DNA of 64,000 nucleotides, taken from assembly GCA_043747835.1 (NCBI GenBank), contig JAYTOK010000029.1, positions 1 through 64,000 on the forward strand, given 5' to 3'. The notes under the pieces are model-generated. The model was not told where the DNA came from and searched no databases. It was given only the letters and a program-made list of their open reading frames with translations. Shown here one piece after another: positions 8,494-17,589 of the stretch (positions are counted from its first letter, which is position 1; each line of letters opens with the position of its first letter). This DNA is from CADEED01 sp043747835 (GTDB lineage Bacteria > Pseudomonadota > Gammaproteobacteria > Steroidobacterales > Steroidobacteraceae). Made by a program: the position numbers and the translations under genes.

Positions 8494-10131
8494 ATGGCTC
8501 GCGACAACGTGACCGCCGCCTGGCGTGCGCTGCAGGCTCGCGCTACCGAAACCCGCACCGTCACCCTGCGCGCGTTGCGCGATGGCGATCCCGCGCGCGG
8601 CACGCGTTTCGCGCTCGAAGCGGCGGGCCTCCATCTCGACTTTTCGCGCCAACGCATTGACACCGACGGAGTGCGCCTGCTCTCGAGCCTGGCCGATGCG
8701 GCGGGGTTGCGCTCGCGCATCGAGGGGATGTGGCGCGGCGATGCGATCAACATCACCGAGAACCGCGCCGTGCTGCACGCCGCGCTGCGCGTCCCCGGCG
8801 TTTTGAAGGAAGGCCCGGGCGGCGAGGACATCGCGCGACAAGTTCTCGCCGAGCGTGGCCGCATGCTCGATTTCGCGGAGCAGGTGCGCGGCGGCACGAT
8901 CCGGGGCTCGAGCGGCGCGCCTTTCACGACCGTCGTGAATATCGGCATCGGCGGTTCCGACCTGGGTCCCGCGATGGCGGTGCAGGCGCTACACCCGTTT
9001 ACCCGCGACGCTCCGCGAGTGCGCTTCGTTTCGAACGTGGACGGCACCGACCTTGCGAACGTGCTCGAGGGCGCCGAGCCCGCACGCACGCTCTTCATCA
9101 TCGCGTCCAAGACCTTCAGTACGCAGGAAACGCTGGCGAATGCGCGGACCGCGCGCGCCTGGCTCGCCGGAAAGCTGGGCGAAGCAGCGGTGCCCGCGCA
9201 CTTCGCCGCGGTTTCGACCAACGCTTCGGCGATGGACGCCTTCGGGGTTAACGCTAACTACCGCTTCGTCATGTGGGACTGGGTAGGGGGGCGCTATTCG
9301 CTCTGGTCGTCGATAGGCGTGTCGCTGGCCATCGCGATCGGTCGCGACCACTTCCTCGAGTTCCTCGCGGGCGGCCACGAAATGGACCAGCATTTCCGCT
9401 CGAGCCCGTGGGAGCGCAACCTGCCGGCGCTGATGGGCTTGCTCGGCGTGTGGAACGTCAATTGCCTCGAACTGCCGACGCTAGCGGTGCTGCCTTACGA
9501 CGGGAGGCTGGGGCGGTTCCCCGCCTATCTTCAGCAGCTCGACATGGAGAGCAACGGCAAGTCGGTCGCGTTTTCCGGCCAGACGCTCGAGTGCTCGACG
9601 GCGCCCGTCATCTGGGGCGAGCCCGGCAACAACGCCCAGCACTCCTTCTTTCAGATGTTGCACCAGGGCACGCCGCGCGCCGCGCTGGATTTCCTGCTGC
9701 CGGCCCAATCGTCGTGCGGCAATCCGGAGCAGGCCGAGCTCGCGATCGGCAACTGCGTGGCGCAGGCGGAGGCATTCGCGTTCGGTTATTCGCTCGAACA
9801 GGCGAGCGCGGAGCTCGCGGCACGCAAGCTGACTCCGGAGCGCGTCGAACTCCTGGCCCGCCACAAGGTCCATGCGGGTAATCGTCCCGTGAGCATCATC
9901 GCCTTCGAACGACTGGACGCGCGCACGCTGGGTAGAATGGTCGCGCTGTATGAACACAAAGTCTTCACGCAGAGCGTGGTATGGGGAATCAATGCCTTCG
10001 ATCAGTGGGGCGTGGAACTCGGCAAGAAAATGTGTGAAGAAGTGTTGCCCCTCGTGCGCGATCCGGCGCTTGCCGCCAGCCGCCTCATGCTGAAACCACT
10101 GTTGGAGAGACTGCGGGCGTGGCGCAGGTGA
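8494..10131 (+). CDS. pgi: Glucose-6-phosphate isomerase
   Basis: A 545-residue cytosolic enzyme interconverting glucose-6-P and fructose-6-P. All family signatures are visible: E-N-R-A-V-L-H-A-A-L-R, G-I-G-G-S-D-L-G-P, K-T-F-S-T-Q-E-T, the G-G-R-Y-S-L-W-S-S-I-G block, E-S-N-G-K, W-G-E-P-G-N-N-A-Q-H-S-F-F-Q and K-V-H-A-G-N-R-P. The ATG at 8494 gives the usual N-terminus. It lies 13 bases after the aminotransferase and overlaps the following wzi-like gene. Its place inside the cluster suggests a role in supplying hexose phosphates for sugar nucleotides, although it may be the only pgi of the genome. Confidence 0.95.
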   Translation: MARDNVTAAWRALQARATETRTVTLRALRDGDPARGTRFALEAAGLHLDFSRQRIDTDGVRLLSSLADAAGLRSRIEGMWRGDAINITENRAVLHAALRVPGVLKEGPGGEDIARQVLAERGRMLDFAEQVRGGTIRGSSGAPFTTVVNIGIGGSDLGPAMAVQALHPFTRDAPRVRFVSNVDGTDLANVLEGAEPARTLFIIASKTFSTQETLANARTARAWLAGKLGEAAVPAHFAAVSTNASAMDAFGVNANYRFVMWDWVGGRYSLWSSIGVSLAIAIGRDHFLEFLAGGHEMDQHFRSSPWERNLPALMGLLGVWNVNCLELPTLAVLPYDGRLGRFPAYLQQLDMESNGKSVAFSGQTLECSTAPVIWGEPGNNAQHSFFQMLHQGTPRAALDFLLPAQSSCGNPEQAELAIGNCVAQAEAFAFGYSLEQASAELAARKLTPERVELLARHKVHAGNRPVSIIAFERLDARTLGRMVALYEHKVFTQSVVWGINAFDQWGVELGKKMCEEVLPLVRDPALAASRLMLKPLLERLRAWRR

Positions 10132-11636
10132 GCGCGCGAAAAATTCCGCGCGCGCCTCGTCCGATCTGGCTCCTGGTGGCGTTGTGGATTGCCGCGCTGC
10201 CGATAGCGCGTGCCGACGCCGGATGGTTCGAGGCGGGCGACATCGGGCTGCGCGCCGATCTCACGCTGCTGAACGACGCCGGCGTGATCCGTTTGCCGGT
10301 CAGCCATTGGCCGCTGCCGCGCGCCTCCGTCGACTACGCGCTGGACTCGGCGAAGATGCATGCCGCGACGAACGCCGCTGTGCTCGCGGCGCTCGATCGC
10401 ACGCGTGCCCGCGTGGCCCCACGGGCGCGCTTGCGGCTGGGAGTTTCTGCGGCGGGCGGCGAAGCCGCGTTGCTGCGCGACTTCGATACGCCGGCCCGGG
10501 AGCGCGGTGAGCTAGGTGCGCGCGCGGACTATGAATCGGGCCGCGTCGCGATCTCCCTGAATCTGACTGTCGCCGCCGACCCGGCCGACGATCAGACCAT
10601 TCGCGCGGATGGTTCGCACGCGACGCTGCAACTCGGCAACTGGCTCGTGAGCGCGAACGCGCTCGACCGCTTCTGGGGGCCTTCGCACGAGAGCAGTCTG
10701 ATTCTCTCGAACAACGCGCGACCCATGCCGACCGTCGTGGTCGAACGTGCGGCCGCGAAACCCTTCGAGTCCGGCTGGCTGAACTGGCTCGGACCGTGGC
10801 GCTTCAGTTTCGGGATCAGCCGGATGGAAGGCGAGCGGGAAGACGTGGACGCTCCGCTGCTCCTCGCCTGGCGAGTCGTCGTAATGCCGTTCCGCGACAT
10901 CGAAATCGGGTTCTCGCGCACCGCGCAGTTCTGCGGCGAGCAGCTCGAATGCAATCTCAACGTGTTCGGAAACCTGCTCGCCGGCAACGACAACGTGGGC
11001 ATCGATGCGACGGGTGAGAATGAGCCCGGCAACCAGATGGCCGGTTTCGACGCGCGCTGGAACTCGCCGATCGGAACACTGCCGTACGCCCTCTACTCGC
11101 AGATGATCGGCGAGGATGAGTCTTCCTATCTACCCGCCAAGTATCTCTCGCAGTACGGTTTCGAGGCATGGAAGCCGTTCACGGACGGTGGCATTGCGCA
11201 GGTGTTCGCCGAATACACGTCGACCACGTGTTCGGCGAACACGGACCGCGGCCCTTACTACGACTGCGCCTACGTCCAGGGGCGATTCAACATCGAGGGC
11301 TACCGCTACCGTGGTCGCGTCGTCGGCTACACGACGGACGACGATGCGGAAACCTATTCGCTGGGCGCGATCTACTCCGCCGCGCGCGGCGATCGCTGGA
11401 CGGCGACCGCGCGCACATCGCAGCTCAACCGCAATGGATTCGATGCACGCAATAGGGTGAGCTCGGGCCCGGCGGACTACGACGCACTGGAGTTCTCCTG
11501 GCAGGGCAAGCGCTTCGGCGATGCCTTCACGGTCGAGATCGGCGCCGAACGCTTCGCGCCGCGCGGCGGATCCGGCAGCATCGAACCCTTCGGTTTCATC
11601 GGCTGGCGGCACACCTTCGCAGGCAGCGAGGAATAG
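10119..11636 (+). CDS. Capsule assembly Wzi-family outer membrane protein, copy 1
   Basis: A 505-residue exported beta-barrel-type protein. A signal peptide (roughly residues 1-33, ending A-R-A-D-A) is followed by the Wzi-family start with A-D-L-x-L-L-N-D-A-G-V-I. The family tract F-W-G-P-x-H-x-S-S-L-I-L-S-N-N-A-R-P-M-P is clear. Wzi proteins anchor capsule at the outer membrane. GTG 10119 has GGAGAG at 10104-10109; a second GTG at 10128 would form a GTGA overlap with the pgi stop. The next gene is a paralog in tandem. Confidence 0.85.
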   Translation: MAQVSARKIPRAPRPIWLLVALWIAALPIARADAGWFEAGDIGLRADLTLLNDAGVIRLPVSHWPLPRASVDYALDSAKMHAATNAAVLAALDRTRARVAPRARLRLGVSAAGGEAALLRDFDTPARERGELGARADYESGRVAISLNLTVAADPADDQTIRADGSHATLQLGNWLVSANALDRFWGPSHESSLILSNNARPMPTVVVERAAAKPFESGWLNWLGPWRFSFGISRMEGEREDVDAPLLLAWRVVVMPFRDIEIGFSRTAQFCGEQLECNLNVFGNLLAGNDNVGIDATGENEPGNQMAGFDARWNSPIGTLPYALYSQMIGEDESSYLPAKYLSQYGFEAWKPFTDGGIAQVFAEYTSTTCSANTDRGPYYDCAYVQGRFNIEGYRYRGRVVGYTTDDDAETYSLGAIYSAARGDRWTATARTSQLNRNGFDARNRVSSGPADYDALEFSWQGKRFGDAFTVEIGAERFAPRGGSGSIEPFGFIGWRHTFAGSEE

Positions 11637-13093
11637 TGCGCGCAACGCGCGGGTTGTGGTCGCTCGGCGCAGTCGCGTGCCTCGCGGCCCACGCCAGTCC
11701 GTGGCAACCGCCCGGTGACGAAACCCTGCGACACGACATCGAGTTGCTCGCCGACGCGGGAATTCTGCGCGGCCCGATCACGACCTGGCCGATGTCCATG
11801 CCCGAGATCGCCCGCGACGTTCGCGACACGGGCAACGACGCGCAGCTCGATGTGTCGACGCTCGCCGCGCTCATCCGCGTGCGCCGCGCCGCACAGGTCG
11901 CCGCCACATCTAGTTACACCGGCGTCGAAGTCGAGATCGCGGGCGCCTACGAACCCACTCCGCTGCGCTCGTTCGCGGATTCGCCACGAGAGGAGGGCGA
12001 AGCGCGTTTCGAAGCCGGGTGGCTCGGGAATCGTCTCGCTCTCAATGCCCGTGTCACGGTCGTCGCGGATCCCGACGACGATCAGCCGGTGCGTGCGGAC
12101 GGCTCGTACCTCGGGGTGAACATCGGTAATTTCATGGTCTCCGCGGGATATATGGAGCGCTGGTGGGGGCCGGGCTGGGACGGCAGCCTGATTCTCTCAA
12201 CCAATGCGCGACCAGTCCCGAGCCTGACGATCGAGCGCAACTACTCGGATCCGTTCTCGTGGCGGCCGCTCTCGTGGCTCGGCCCATGGCGCGCCAGCAT
12301 CGCCGTCGGCGAGGCCGAAGCGAGCGACGTGGCGATCGCGCGCGTGCGGTTTCTGGCCGCGCGCGTCAATTTCAAGCCGGCTTTGTGGTTCGAGTTCGGC
12401 CTTACGCGCACGGCGCAGTGGTGTGGCGATGGTCGCGTTTGCGACTGGAGCGCTTTCCAGGACCTGCTCGTCGGGCGCGACAATCGCGAGGATGATGCCG
12501 GCGCGGACACCGAGCCCGGCAACCAGATGGCGGGGTATGACCTGCGGGTCCGTTCGCCGTGGCGCGCGCTGCCGCTGGCGGCTTACGCGCAATGGATAGG
12601 CGAGGACGAGGCGGGTGGGCTGCCGAGCAAATTCCTCGGGCTGGCCGGCATCGAAGCCTGGGGGACGACGGGGCTGGGGAGTCTGCGCGTGCGCGCCGAA
12701 TTCGCCGATACCACGTGCGTTTTCACCCGGCGTGAGCCGGAATTCGATTGCGCCTATCGAAACAGTTTGTTCCCGCAGGGCTATACCTATCGCGGGCGAA
12801 TCATCGGCCATGCGATGGACAACGACAGCCGGATGACTTCGTTCGCGGGTTTGCTCGTGAGGCCAGACGGCGACTCATTCGGGATCACCCTGCGACGAAC
12901 CCAGGTCAATCGCGATGGTGGACCGCATGCAATCAGTGAGGTGCCCCTCACGGTCGACAATGTAGAATTACGCTACTCGCGCAGCCTCGAGCTCGCAAAA
13001 CTGACGATCGGTGTGGGAGTCGATGATCACAAAGCGTCAACTGGGGCGGGCTTGGACATGCGGGGCTTCGTGATATGGCGGCAAGGGTTCTGA
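11636..13093 (+). CDS. Capsule assembly Wzi-family outer membrane protein, copy 2
   Basis: A 485-residue paralog of the preceding protein. It has a short signal peptide ending near A-H-A-S, then L-L-A-D-A-G-I-L. The W-W-G-P-G-W-D-G-S-L-I-L-S-T-N-A-R-P-V-P tract is parallel to copy 1, as are A-Q-W-C-G-D near the middle, the E-P-G-N-Q-M-A-G-Y-D motif (F-D in copy 1) and G-Y-T-Y-R-G-R-I-I-G-H. The GTG start at 11636 overlaps the stop of copy 1 by one base (TAGTG). Predicted outer membrane barrel for surface attachment of the polymer. Confidence 0.85.
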   Translation: MRATRGLWSLGAVACLAAHASPWQPPGDETLRHDIELLADAGILRGPITTWPMSMPEIARDVRDTGNDAQLDVSTLAALIRVRRAAQVAATSSYTGVEVEIAGAYEPTPLRSFADSPREEGEARFEAGWLGNRLALNARVTVVADPDDDQPVRADGSYLGVNIGNFMVSAGYMERWWGPGWDGSLILSTNARPVPSLTIERNYSDPFSWRPLSWLGPWRASIAVGEAEASDVAIARVRFLAARVNFKPALWFEFGLTRTAQWCGDGRVCDWSAFQDLLVGRDNREDDAGADTEPGNQMAGYDLRVRSPWRALPLAAYAQWIGEDEAGGLPSKFLGLAGIEAWGTTGLGSLRVRAEFADTTCVFTRREPEFDCAYRNSLFPQGYTYRGRIIGHAMDNDSRMTSFAGLLVRPDGDSFGITLRRTQVNRDGGPHAISEVPLTVDNVELRYSRSLELAKLTIGVGVDDHKASTGAGLDMRGFVIWRQGF

Positions 13094-15903
13094 TGCTCCA
13101 GCGCACCCTGTTCGCATGCCTCCTGTCAGCCGTGCTGTTGCCGTTTCCGGCGATCGCGCAACAGCTTCCGGTGCCGACCGAGGCGCAGCTCGAAATCCTG
13201 CAGAACATGTCGCCCGAGGATCGCGAGGCGCTCATGCGCGATCTCGGCGTCGAAGGCGGCGGTGCGGATGGCGGCGCGTCACAGGATCGAACGTCGCGCC
13301 GCAGGAACGGCGACACGAACGCGCAGAATTCAGCCTTCGACCGCAACGCTTCCGACAACCTGCTGCGCGATGACAAGACGCTGAGGAGCGACGATTCAGT
13401 CCTCGTCCAGGTGTCTATCCCCACCGGCAAGCCGGAGCGCCTGCAGGCGGTGGGAGAGGGGCTGCCTCCGATCTCCGTTCCGGCGGAGCCTGCGCCCGAG
13501 TTCCTTCCCGGAGAACGGGCGGAGCTGCAACGGGTCATCGACCTCGCGCTGGCCCACAACCCATACGTGCTCGACGTAAACGGGGCTATCCAGTTGCCGG
13601 GCTTTCCGCCCGTCGTGCTCGCGGGTCTCGACGAAAAGCAGGCCGCGATGCGCCTCAAGGCGGTCTACTCGCTGCGGCAGTTCGAGATCCAGGTCGTGCG
13701 GCTGCCCGTGCGCAAGCAGGGCGTGGCGGGACTCAAACCCTTCGGCTACGACCTCTTCAAGAATGCGCCGTCCACCTTCGCGCCGGTCACCGATGTGCCC
13801 GTGCCCGCGGACTACGTGGTCGGCCCCGGCGACCAACTCAGCATCCAGCTCTACGGCGGGCAGAATCGCAGCTTCCGCCTCACGGTCGGCCGCGACGGCC
13901 GCGTGAGTTTTCCACAGCTGGGACCGATCAGCGTCGCGGGTCGCAGTTTCAACCAGGTCAGCGCCGACCTCGAAGCGCGCGTCTCGCGGCAGATGATCGG
14001 CGTGCGCGCGAGCGTGAGCATGGGGGATACGCGCTCGATCCGCGTGTTCGTGCTCGGTGAGGCGAATCGTCCCGGCACCTACACGATCAGCGGACTCGGG
14101 ACGATCACTTCCGCGCTCTTCGCGGCAGGCGGCGTGAAGCCGATCGGATCGTTGCGCGACGTTCAGCTCAAACGCCAGGGTGCCGTCGTACGCCGGCTTG
14201 ACCTCTACGACCTGCTGATTCGCGGCGACACAACGGACGACGCGAAGCTTCTGCCCGGCGACGTCATCTTCGTGCCGCCGATCGGAGACACGGTTGCCAT
14301 CGACGGTGAGGTTCGTCGGCCGGCCATCTACGAAGTCAAAGGCGACGTGTCGGCCGCGGAAGCGATCCAGCTCGCCGGTGGCCTTACTCCCGAAGCCGAC
14401 GCGACTCGTGCGGCCGTCGTGCGCGTGGATGCGCAACGCGCCCGCGTCGTGGTCAATGTGTCATTGCTCGAGAACGAAGGCACGACCCTTCTGCGTCAGG
14501 GCGACTCGCTGCGCGTGCTGCGATTGCGGCCGACGCTCGATTCAGGCGTTGTCGTGGATGGGCACGTATTTCGCCCCGGCCCCGTCGCGTGGCGCGAAGG
14601 GCTGCGCATAACGGATGTGCTGGGCTCGGTCGATGAACTCAAGCCAAACGCGGACCTCAACTACGTGCTGATCCGGCGCGAGGCGCCGCCGGAGCGCCGC
14701 CTCGTCGTGGTGTCGGTCGACCTCGCGAAGGCGTTGCGGTCGCGCGGCTCCGCGGCCGACGTCGTTCTCGCTCCGCGCGATCACATCATCGTGTTCGACC
14801 TCGCGAGCGACCGGCGGGAGATGATGACGCCGCTGCTCGAGGAGATGCGCCGCCAGTCGACCACCACCACGCCCACCGAGATCGTGCGCGTCGAAGGACG
14901 CGTGAAGGTCCAGGGCGACTATCCACTCGAGCCCGGCATGCGCGTGAGCGACCTGTTGCGCGCCGGTGGCGGATTGCAGGACGCGGCGTACACGGCGCAC
15001 GCGGAACTCACGCGCTACCGGTTTGTATCCGCCGCGCGCACCACCGACCTGATTGAGATCGATCTCGCCGCGATCCTCGCGGGTGATGTCTCCGCGGATC
15101 TGCGGCTGCAACCGTTCGATTTCCTCAACGTGAAGGAGATTCCCGAATGGAACGAGCAGGAGAAGATCAGCCTGCTCGGGGAAGTGCGCTTCCCGGGCAC
15201 CTACCCGATCAAGCGCGGTGAAACCCTATTCTCGGTGATTCAGCGCGCGGGCGGCTTGACGTCGCTCGCCTTCCCGGAGGGCGCGGTGTTCGTCCGAAAC
15301 GATCTCCAGAAGCGCGAACAGGCGCAGGTCGATCGTCTCGCGGAACGCCTGCAGAACGACCTCGCGGCGTTGGCGCTGCAAGGCGCCGCGGCGAACCAGG
15401 GTCAGCCCAGTCAGGCGCTGTCGATCGGCCAGTCGCTGCTGAGCCAGCTCAAGGGATCGAAGGCCGTCGGCCGCCTCGTCATCGACCTGGGGTCGCTTTC
15501 GAGCCGCGGCGCTGGCTCGGAGGCCGACGTTGTGCTGCGCGATGGCGATCAACTCCTGATCCCGAAGCAGACTCAGGAAGTGACGGTGATCGGCGAGGTC
15601 CAGAACTCCACCTCACACCTCTTCCGCAGCGAGCTCGCGCGCGACGACTACATCCAGCTGAGCGGCGGTCTCACTCGCAAGGCCGATCGCGGGCGCGTGT
15701 ACGTCGTGCGCGCGAACGGCAGCGTGATCTCCGGCGAGAACAATGGCTGGTTCCGCCGCAGTGGACAGGTGGCGATCCGGCCCGGCGACACAATCGTCGC
15801 GCCGCTCGATGCCGAGCGCATGCCGCAGTTGTCGCTTTGGCAGGCGGTCACGTCGATCCTCTACAACCTGGCGATCTCCGCGGCTGCGGTCAATTCGTTC
15901 TAA
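13093..15903 (+). CDS. Large polysaccharide export protein with multiple SLBB domains (Wza-like)
   Basis: A 936-residue exported protein. The signal peptide starts M-L-Q-R-T-L-F-A-C-L-L and ends near A-I-A-Q-Q; there is no lipobox cysteine, unlike classical Wza. A Poly_export domain lies near residues 220-310 (V-V-G-P-G-D-Q-L-S-I-Q-L-Y-G-G) and is followed by repeated SLBB units with recurring I-x-G-E-V-x-x-P-G-x-Y patterns (for example V-F-V-L-G-E-A-N-R-P-G-T-Y and L-L-G-E-V-R-F-P-G-T-Y). A hydrophobic segment ends the protein. I chose ATG 13093, which overlaps the previous stop as TGATG; an upstream ATG at 13075 adds six residues. It probably forms the periplasmic and outer membrane export channel. 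Confidence 0.88.
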   Translation: MLQRTLFACLLSAVLLPFPAIAQQLPVPTEAQLEILQNMSPEDREALMRDLGVEGGGADGGASQDRTSRRRNGDTNAQNSAFDRNASDNLLRDDKTLRSDDSVLVQVSIPTGKPERLQAVGEGLPPISVPAEPAPEFLPGERAELQRVIDLALAHNPYVLDVNGAIQLPGFPPVVLAGLDEKQAAMRLKAVYSLRQFEIQVVRLPVRKQGVAGLKPFGYDLFKNAPSTFAPVTDVPVPADYVVGPGDQLSIQLYGGQNRSFRLTVGRDGRVSFPQLGPISVAGRSFNQVSADLEARVSRQMIGVRASVSMGDTRSIRVFVLGEANRPGTYTISGLGTITSALFAAGGVKPIGSLRDVQLKRQGAVVRRLDLYDLLIRGDTTDDAKLLPGDVIFVPPIGDTVAIDGEVRRPAIYEVKGDVSAAEAIQLAGGLTPEADATRAAVVRVDAQRARVVVNVSLLENEGTTLLRQGDSLRVLRLRPTLDSGVVVDGHVFRPGPVAWREGLRITDVLGSVDELKPNADLNYVLIRREAPPERRLVVVSVDLAKALRSRGSAADVVLAPRDHIIVFDLASDRREMMTPLLEEMRRQSTTTTPTEIVRVEGRVKVQGDYPLEPGMRVSDLLRAGGGLQDAAYTAHAELTRYRFVSAARTTDLIEIDLAAILAGDVSADLRLQPFDFLNVKEIPEWNEQEKISLLGEVRFPGTYPIKRGETLFSVIQRAGGLTSLAFPEGAVFVRNDLQKREQAQVDRLAERLQNDLAALALQGAAANQGQPSQALSIGQSLLSQLKGSKAVGRLVIDLGSLSSRGAGSEADVVLRDGDQLLIPKQTQEVTVIGEVQNSTSHLFRSELARDDYIQLSGGLTRKADRGRVYVVRANGSVISGENNGWFRRSGQVAIRPGDTIVAPLDAERMPQLSLWQAVTSILYNLAISAAAVNSF

Positions 15904-15912
15904 AGGGTGGCG

Positions 15913-16524
15913 ATGTCATCACCAGCGCCTGCCGCGAACTTCTTCGCCCATCCGAGCGCCATCGTCGACCCAGCCAGTCGGGTCGGCGATGGCACGAAGA
16001 TCTGGCACTTCTCGCATGTGATGGCGAACAGCGTCATCGGCGCGAAGTGCAATCTCGGGCAGAACGTCGTCGTCTCGCCAGGCTGTCACATCGGCGACGG
16101 CTGCCGGATTCAGAACAACGTGTCCATCTACACGGGCGTGACGCTCGAGGACGGCGTGTTCTGCGGCCCGTCGATGGTGTTCACCAACGTTATCAATCCG
16201 CGCGCCTTCATCGAGCGCAAGTCGGAGTACAAACCCACACTCGTCCGCAAAGGCGCCTCGATCGGCGCGAATTCGACCATCGTCTGCGGCATCACGCTTG
16301 GCGCGTACTGTTTCGTGGGTGCTGGCGCCGTCGTGACCCGCAACGTGCCTGATTTCGCACTCGTGTACGGCTCGCCGGCGAAAGTGCGCGGCTGGGTCTG
16401 CTACTGTGGCGTGCAGCTCGAAATGAACTTGGACGAAGGCGACGAACGCGCGCGCTGCGGCGCCTGCGAGCGTGAATACGAGCGCGTGGGCCAGCGCGTC
16501 ACCATGGTGGAAGCAGTTAGATGA
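15913..16524 (+). CDS. Hexapeptide-repeat N-acetyltransferase (WbpD-like, copy 1)
   Basis: A 203-residue left-handed beta-helix acyltransferase. Repeats run through residues ~15-150, with S-R-V-G-D-G-T-K-I-W-H-F-S-H-V typical of WbpD-type UDP-3-amino-sugar N-acetyltransferases. A C-terminal extension has C-Y-C and C-G-A-C pairs that could bind a metal. ATG 15913 is preceded by AAGGG at a good spacing, so I prefer it over GTG 15907. It overlaps the next gene by four bases (ATGA). In the WbpA/B/D/E route it would acetylate the 3-amino group. Confidence 0.85.
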   Translation: MSSPAPAANFFAHPSAIVDPASRVGDGTKIWHFSHVMANSVIGAKCNLGQNVVVSPGCHIGDGCRIQNNVSIYTGVTLEDGVFCGPSMVFTNVINPRAFIERKSEYKPTLVRKGASIGANSTIVCGITLGAYCFVGAGAVVTRNVPDFALVYGSPAKVRGWVCYCGVQLEMNLDEGDERARCGACEREYERVGQRVTMVEAVR

Positions 16525-17576
16525 CGTCGATAATCAAGGGCAGGAAAGTTCGTTTCGGCATCGTGGGATGCGGCCGTATCGCCGGCAAACACATCGAAGC
16601 TTTGCAGAAGCATGCCGCCGACGCCGAGATCGCGGCGGTGTGCGATTCGGATCCCGCGCGGCTCGCTCAGGCTGTGGAGCAGACGAAGGCCCGGGGTTTC
16701 GACGATCTCGCGTCGATGCTTTCGGGAGCGGATGTCGATGCGGTGTCGCTGTGCACGCCGAGCGGCATGCATCCGCCTCAGGCCATCCAGGCGGCGGAAG
16801 CCGGCAAGCACGTCATTACCGAAAAACCGATGGCCACGCGCTGGACCGACGGTCTGGAGATGGTGCGCCGCTGCGATGAGAAGGGCGTGCGGTTGTTCGT
16901 CGTCAAACAGAATCGGCACAACGCGACGCTGCGACTGCTCAAACGTGCCGTTGAGCAGAAGCGCTTCGGCCGGATCTACATGGTGGCGATCAACGTGTTC
17001 TGGAATCGCCCCCAGGAATACTTCGACAGCGCCAAGTGGCGCGGCACCTGGGAATTCGACGGTGGCGCGTTGATGAACCAGGCGAGCCACTACGTCGACC
17101 TCGTCGATTGGCTCATCGGCCCGGTGGAGAGCGTGCAGGCCTACGTCGCTACGCTCGCCCGCGACATCCAGGTCGAAGACACCGCGACGGTCGGGATCCG
17201 CTGGCGCTCGGGCGCGCTCGGCTCGATCAACGTGACGATGCTCGTCTATCCGCGGAATCTGGAAGGCTCGATCACCATCATTGGCGAGCGCGGCACGGTG
17301 CGCGTGGGCGGTGTTGCTGTAAACGAGATTCAGCACTGGGAGTTCGCGGATGCCCAGCCCGGAGAGCTCGAACAGGTGAAGGCGGCGAGTTACGAGACGA
17401 CGTCTGTCTACGGATTCGGTCATCCTCACTACTACGACAACGTCATCAAGACGCTGGTTGGCAAAGCCGATGCCGAAACCGATGGCCGCGAAGGTCTGCG
17501 TTCGCTCGAGATCCTGATCGCGAGCTATCTATCGGCGCGCGATGGCCGGCGCGTCGCTCTGCCGCTGCAGTATTGA
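16521..17576 (+). CDS. Gfo/Idh/MocA oxidoreductase (WbpB-like, copy 1)
   Basis: A 351-residue NAD-dependent oxidoreductase. The nucleotide-binding G-I-V-G-C-G-R-I-A-G-K-H is at residues 13-24 and the E-K-P catalytic motif is Glu101-Lys102-Pro103. N-R-H-N, W-R-G-T-W-E-F-D-G-G-A-L-M-N-Q-A-S-H-Y-V-D and G-F-G-H-P-H-Y-Y complete a pattern typical of WbpB, the UDP-GlcNAcA 3-dehydrogenase. It would supply the 3-keto substrate for an aminotransferase. Translation is coupled to the acyltransferase gene by ATGA. Confidence 0.87.
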   Translation: MTSIIKGRKVRFGIVGCGRIAGKHIEALQKHAADAEIAAVCDSDPARLAQAVEQTKARGFDDLASMLSGADVDAVSLCTPSGMHPPQAIQAAEAGKHVITEKPMATRWTDGLEMVRRCDEKGVRLFVVKQNRHNATLRLLKRAVEQKRFGRIYMVAINVFWNRPQEYFDSAKWRGTWEFDGGALMNQASHYVDLVDWLIGPVESVQAYVATLARDIQVEDTATVGIRWRSGALGSINVTMLVYPRNLEGSITIIGERGTVRVGGVAVNEIQHWEFADAQPGELEQVKAASYETTSVYGFGHPHYYDNVIKTLVGKADAETDGREGLRSLEILIASYLSARDGRRVALPLQY

Positions 17577-17589
17577 TCACGGCGCCCAC

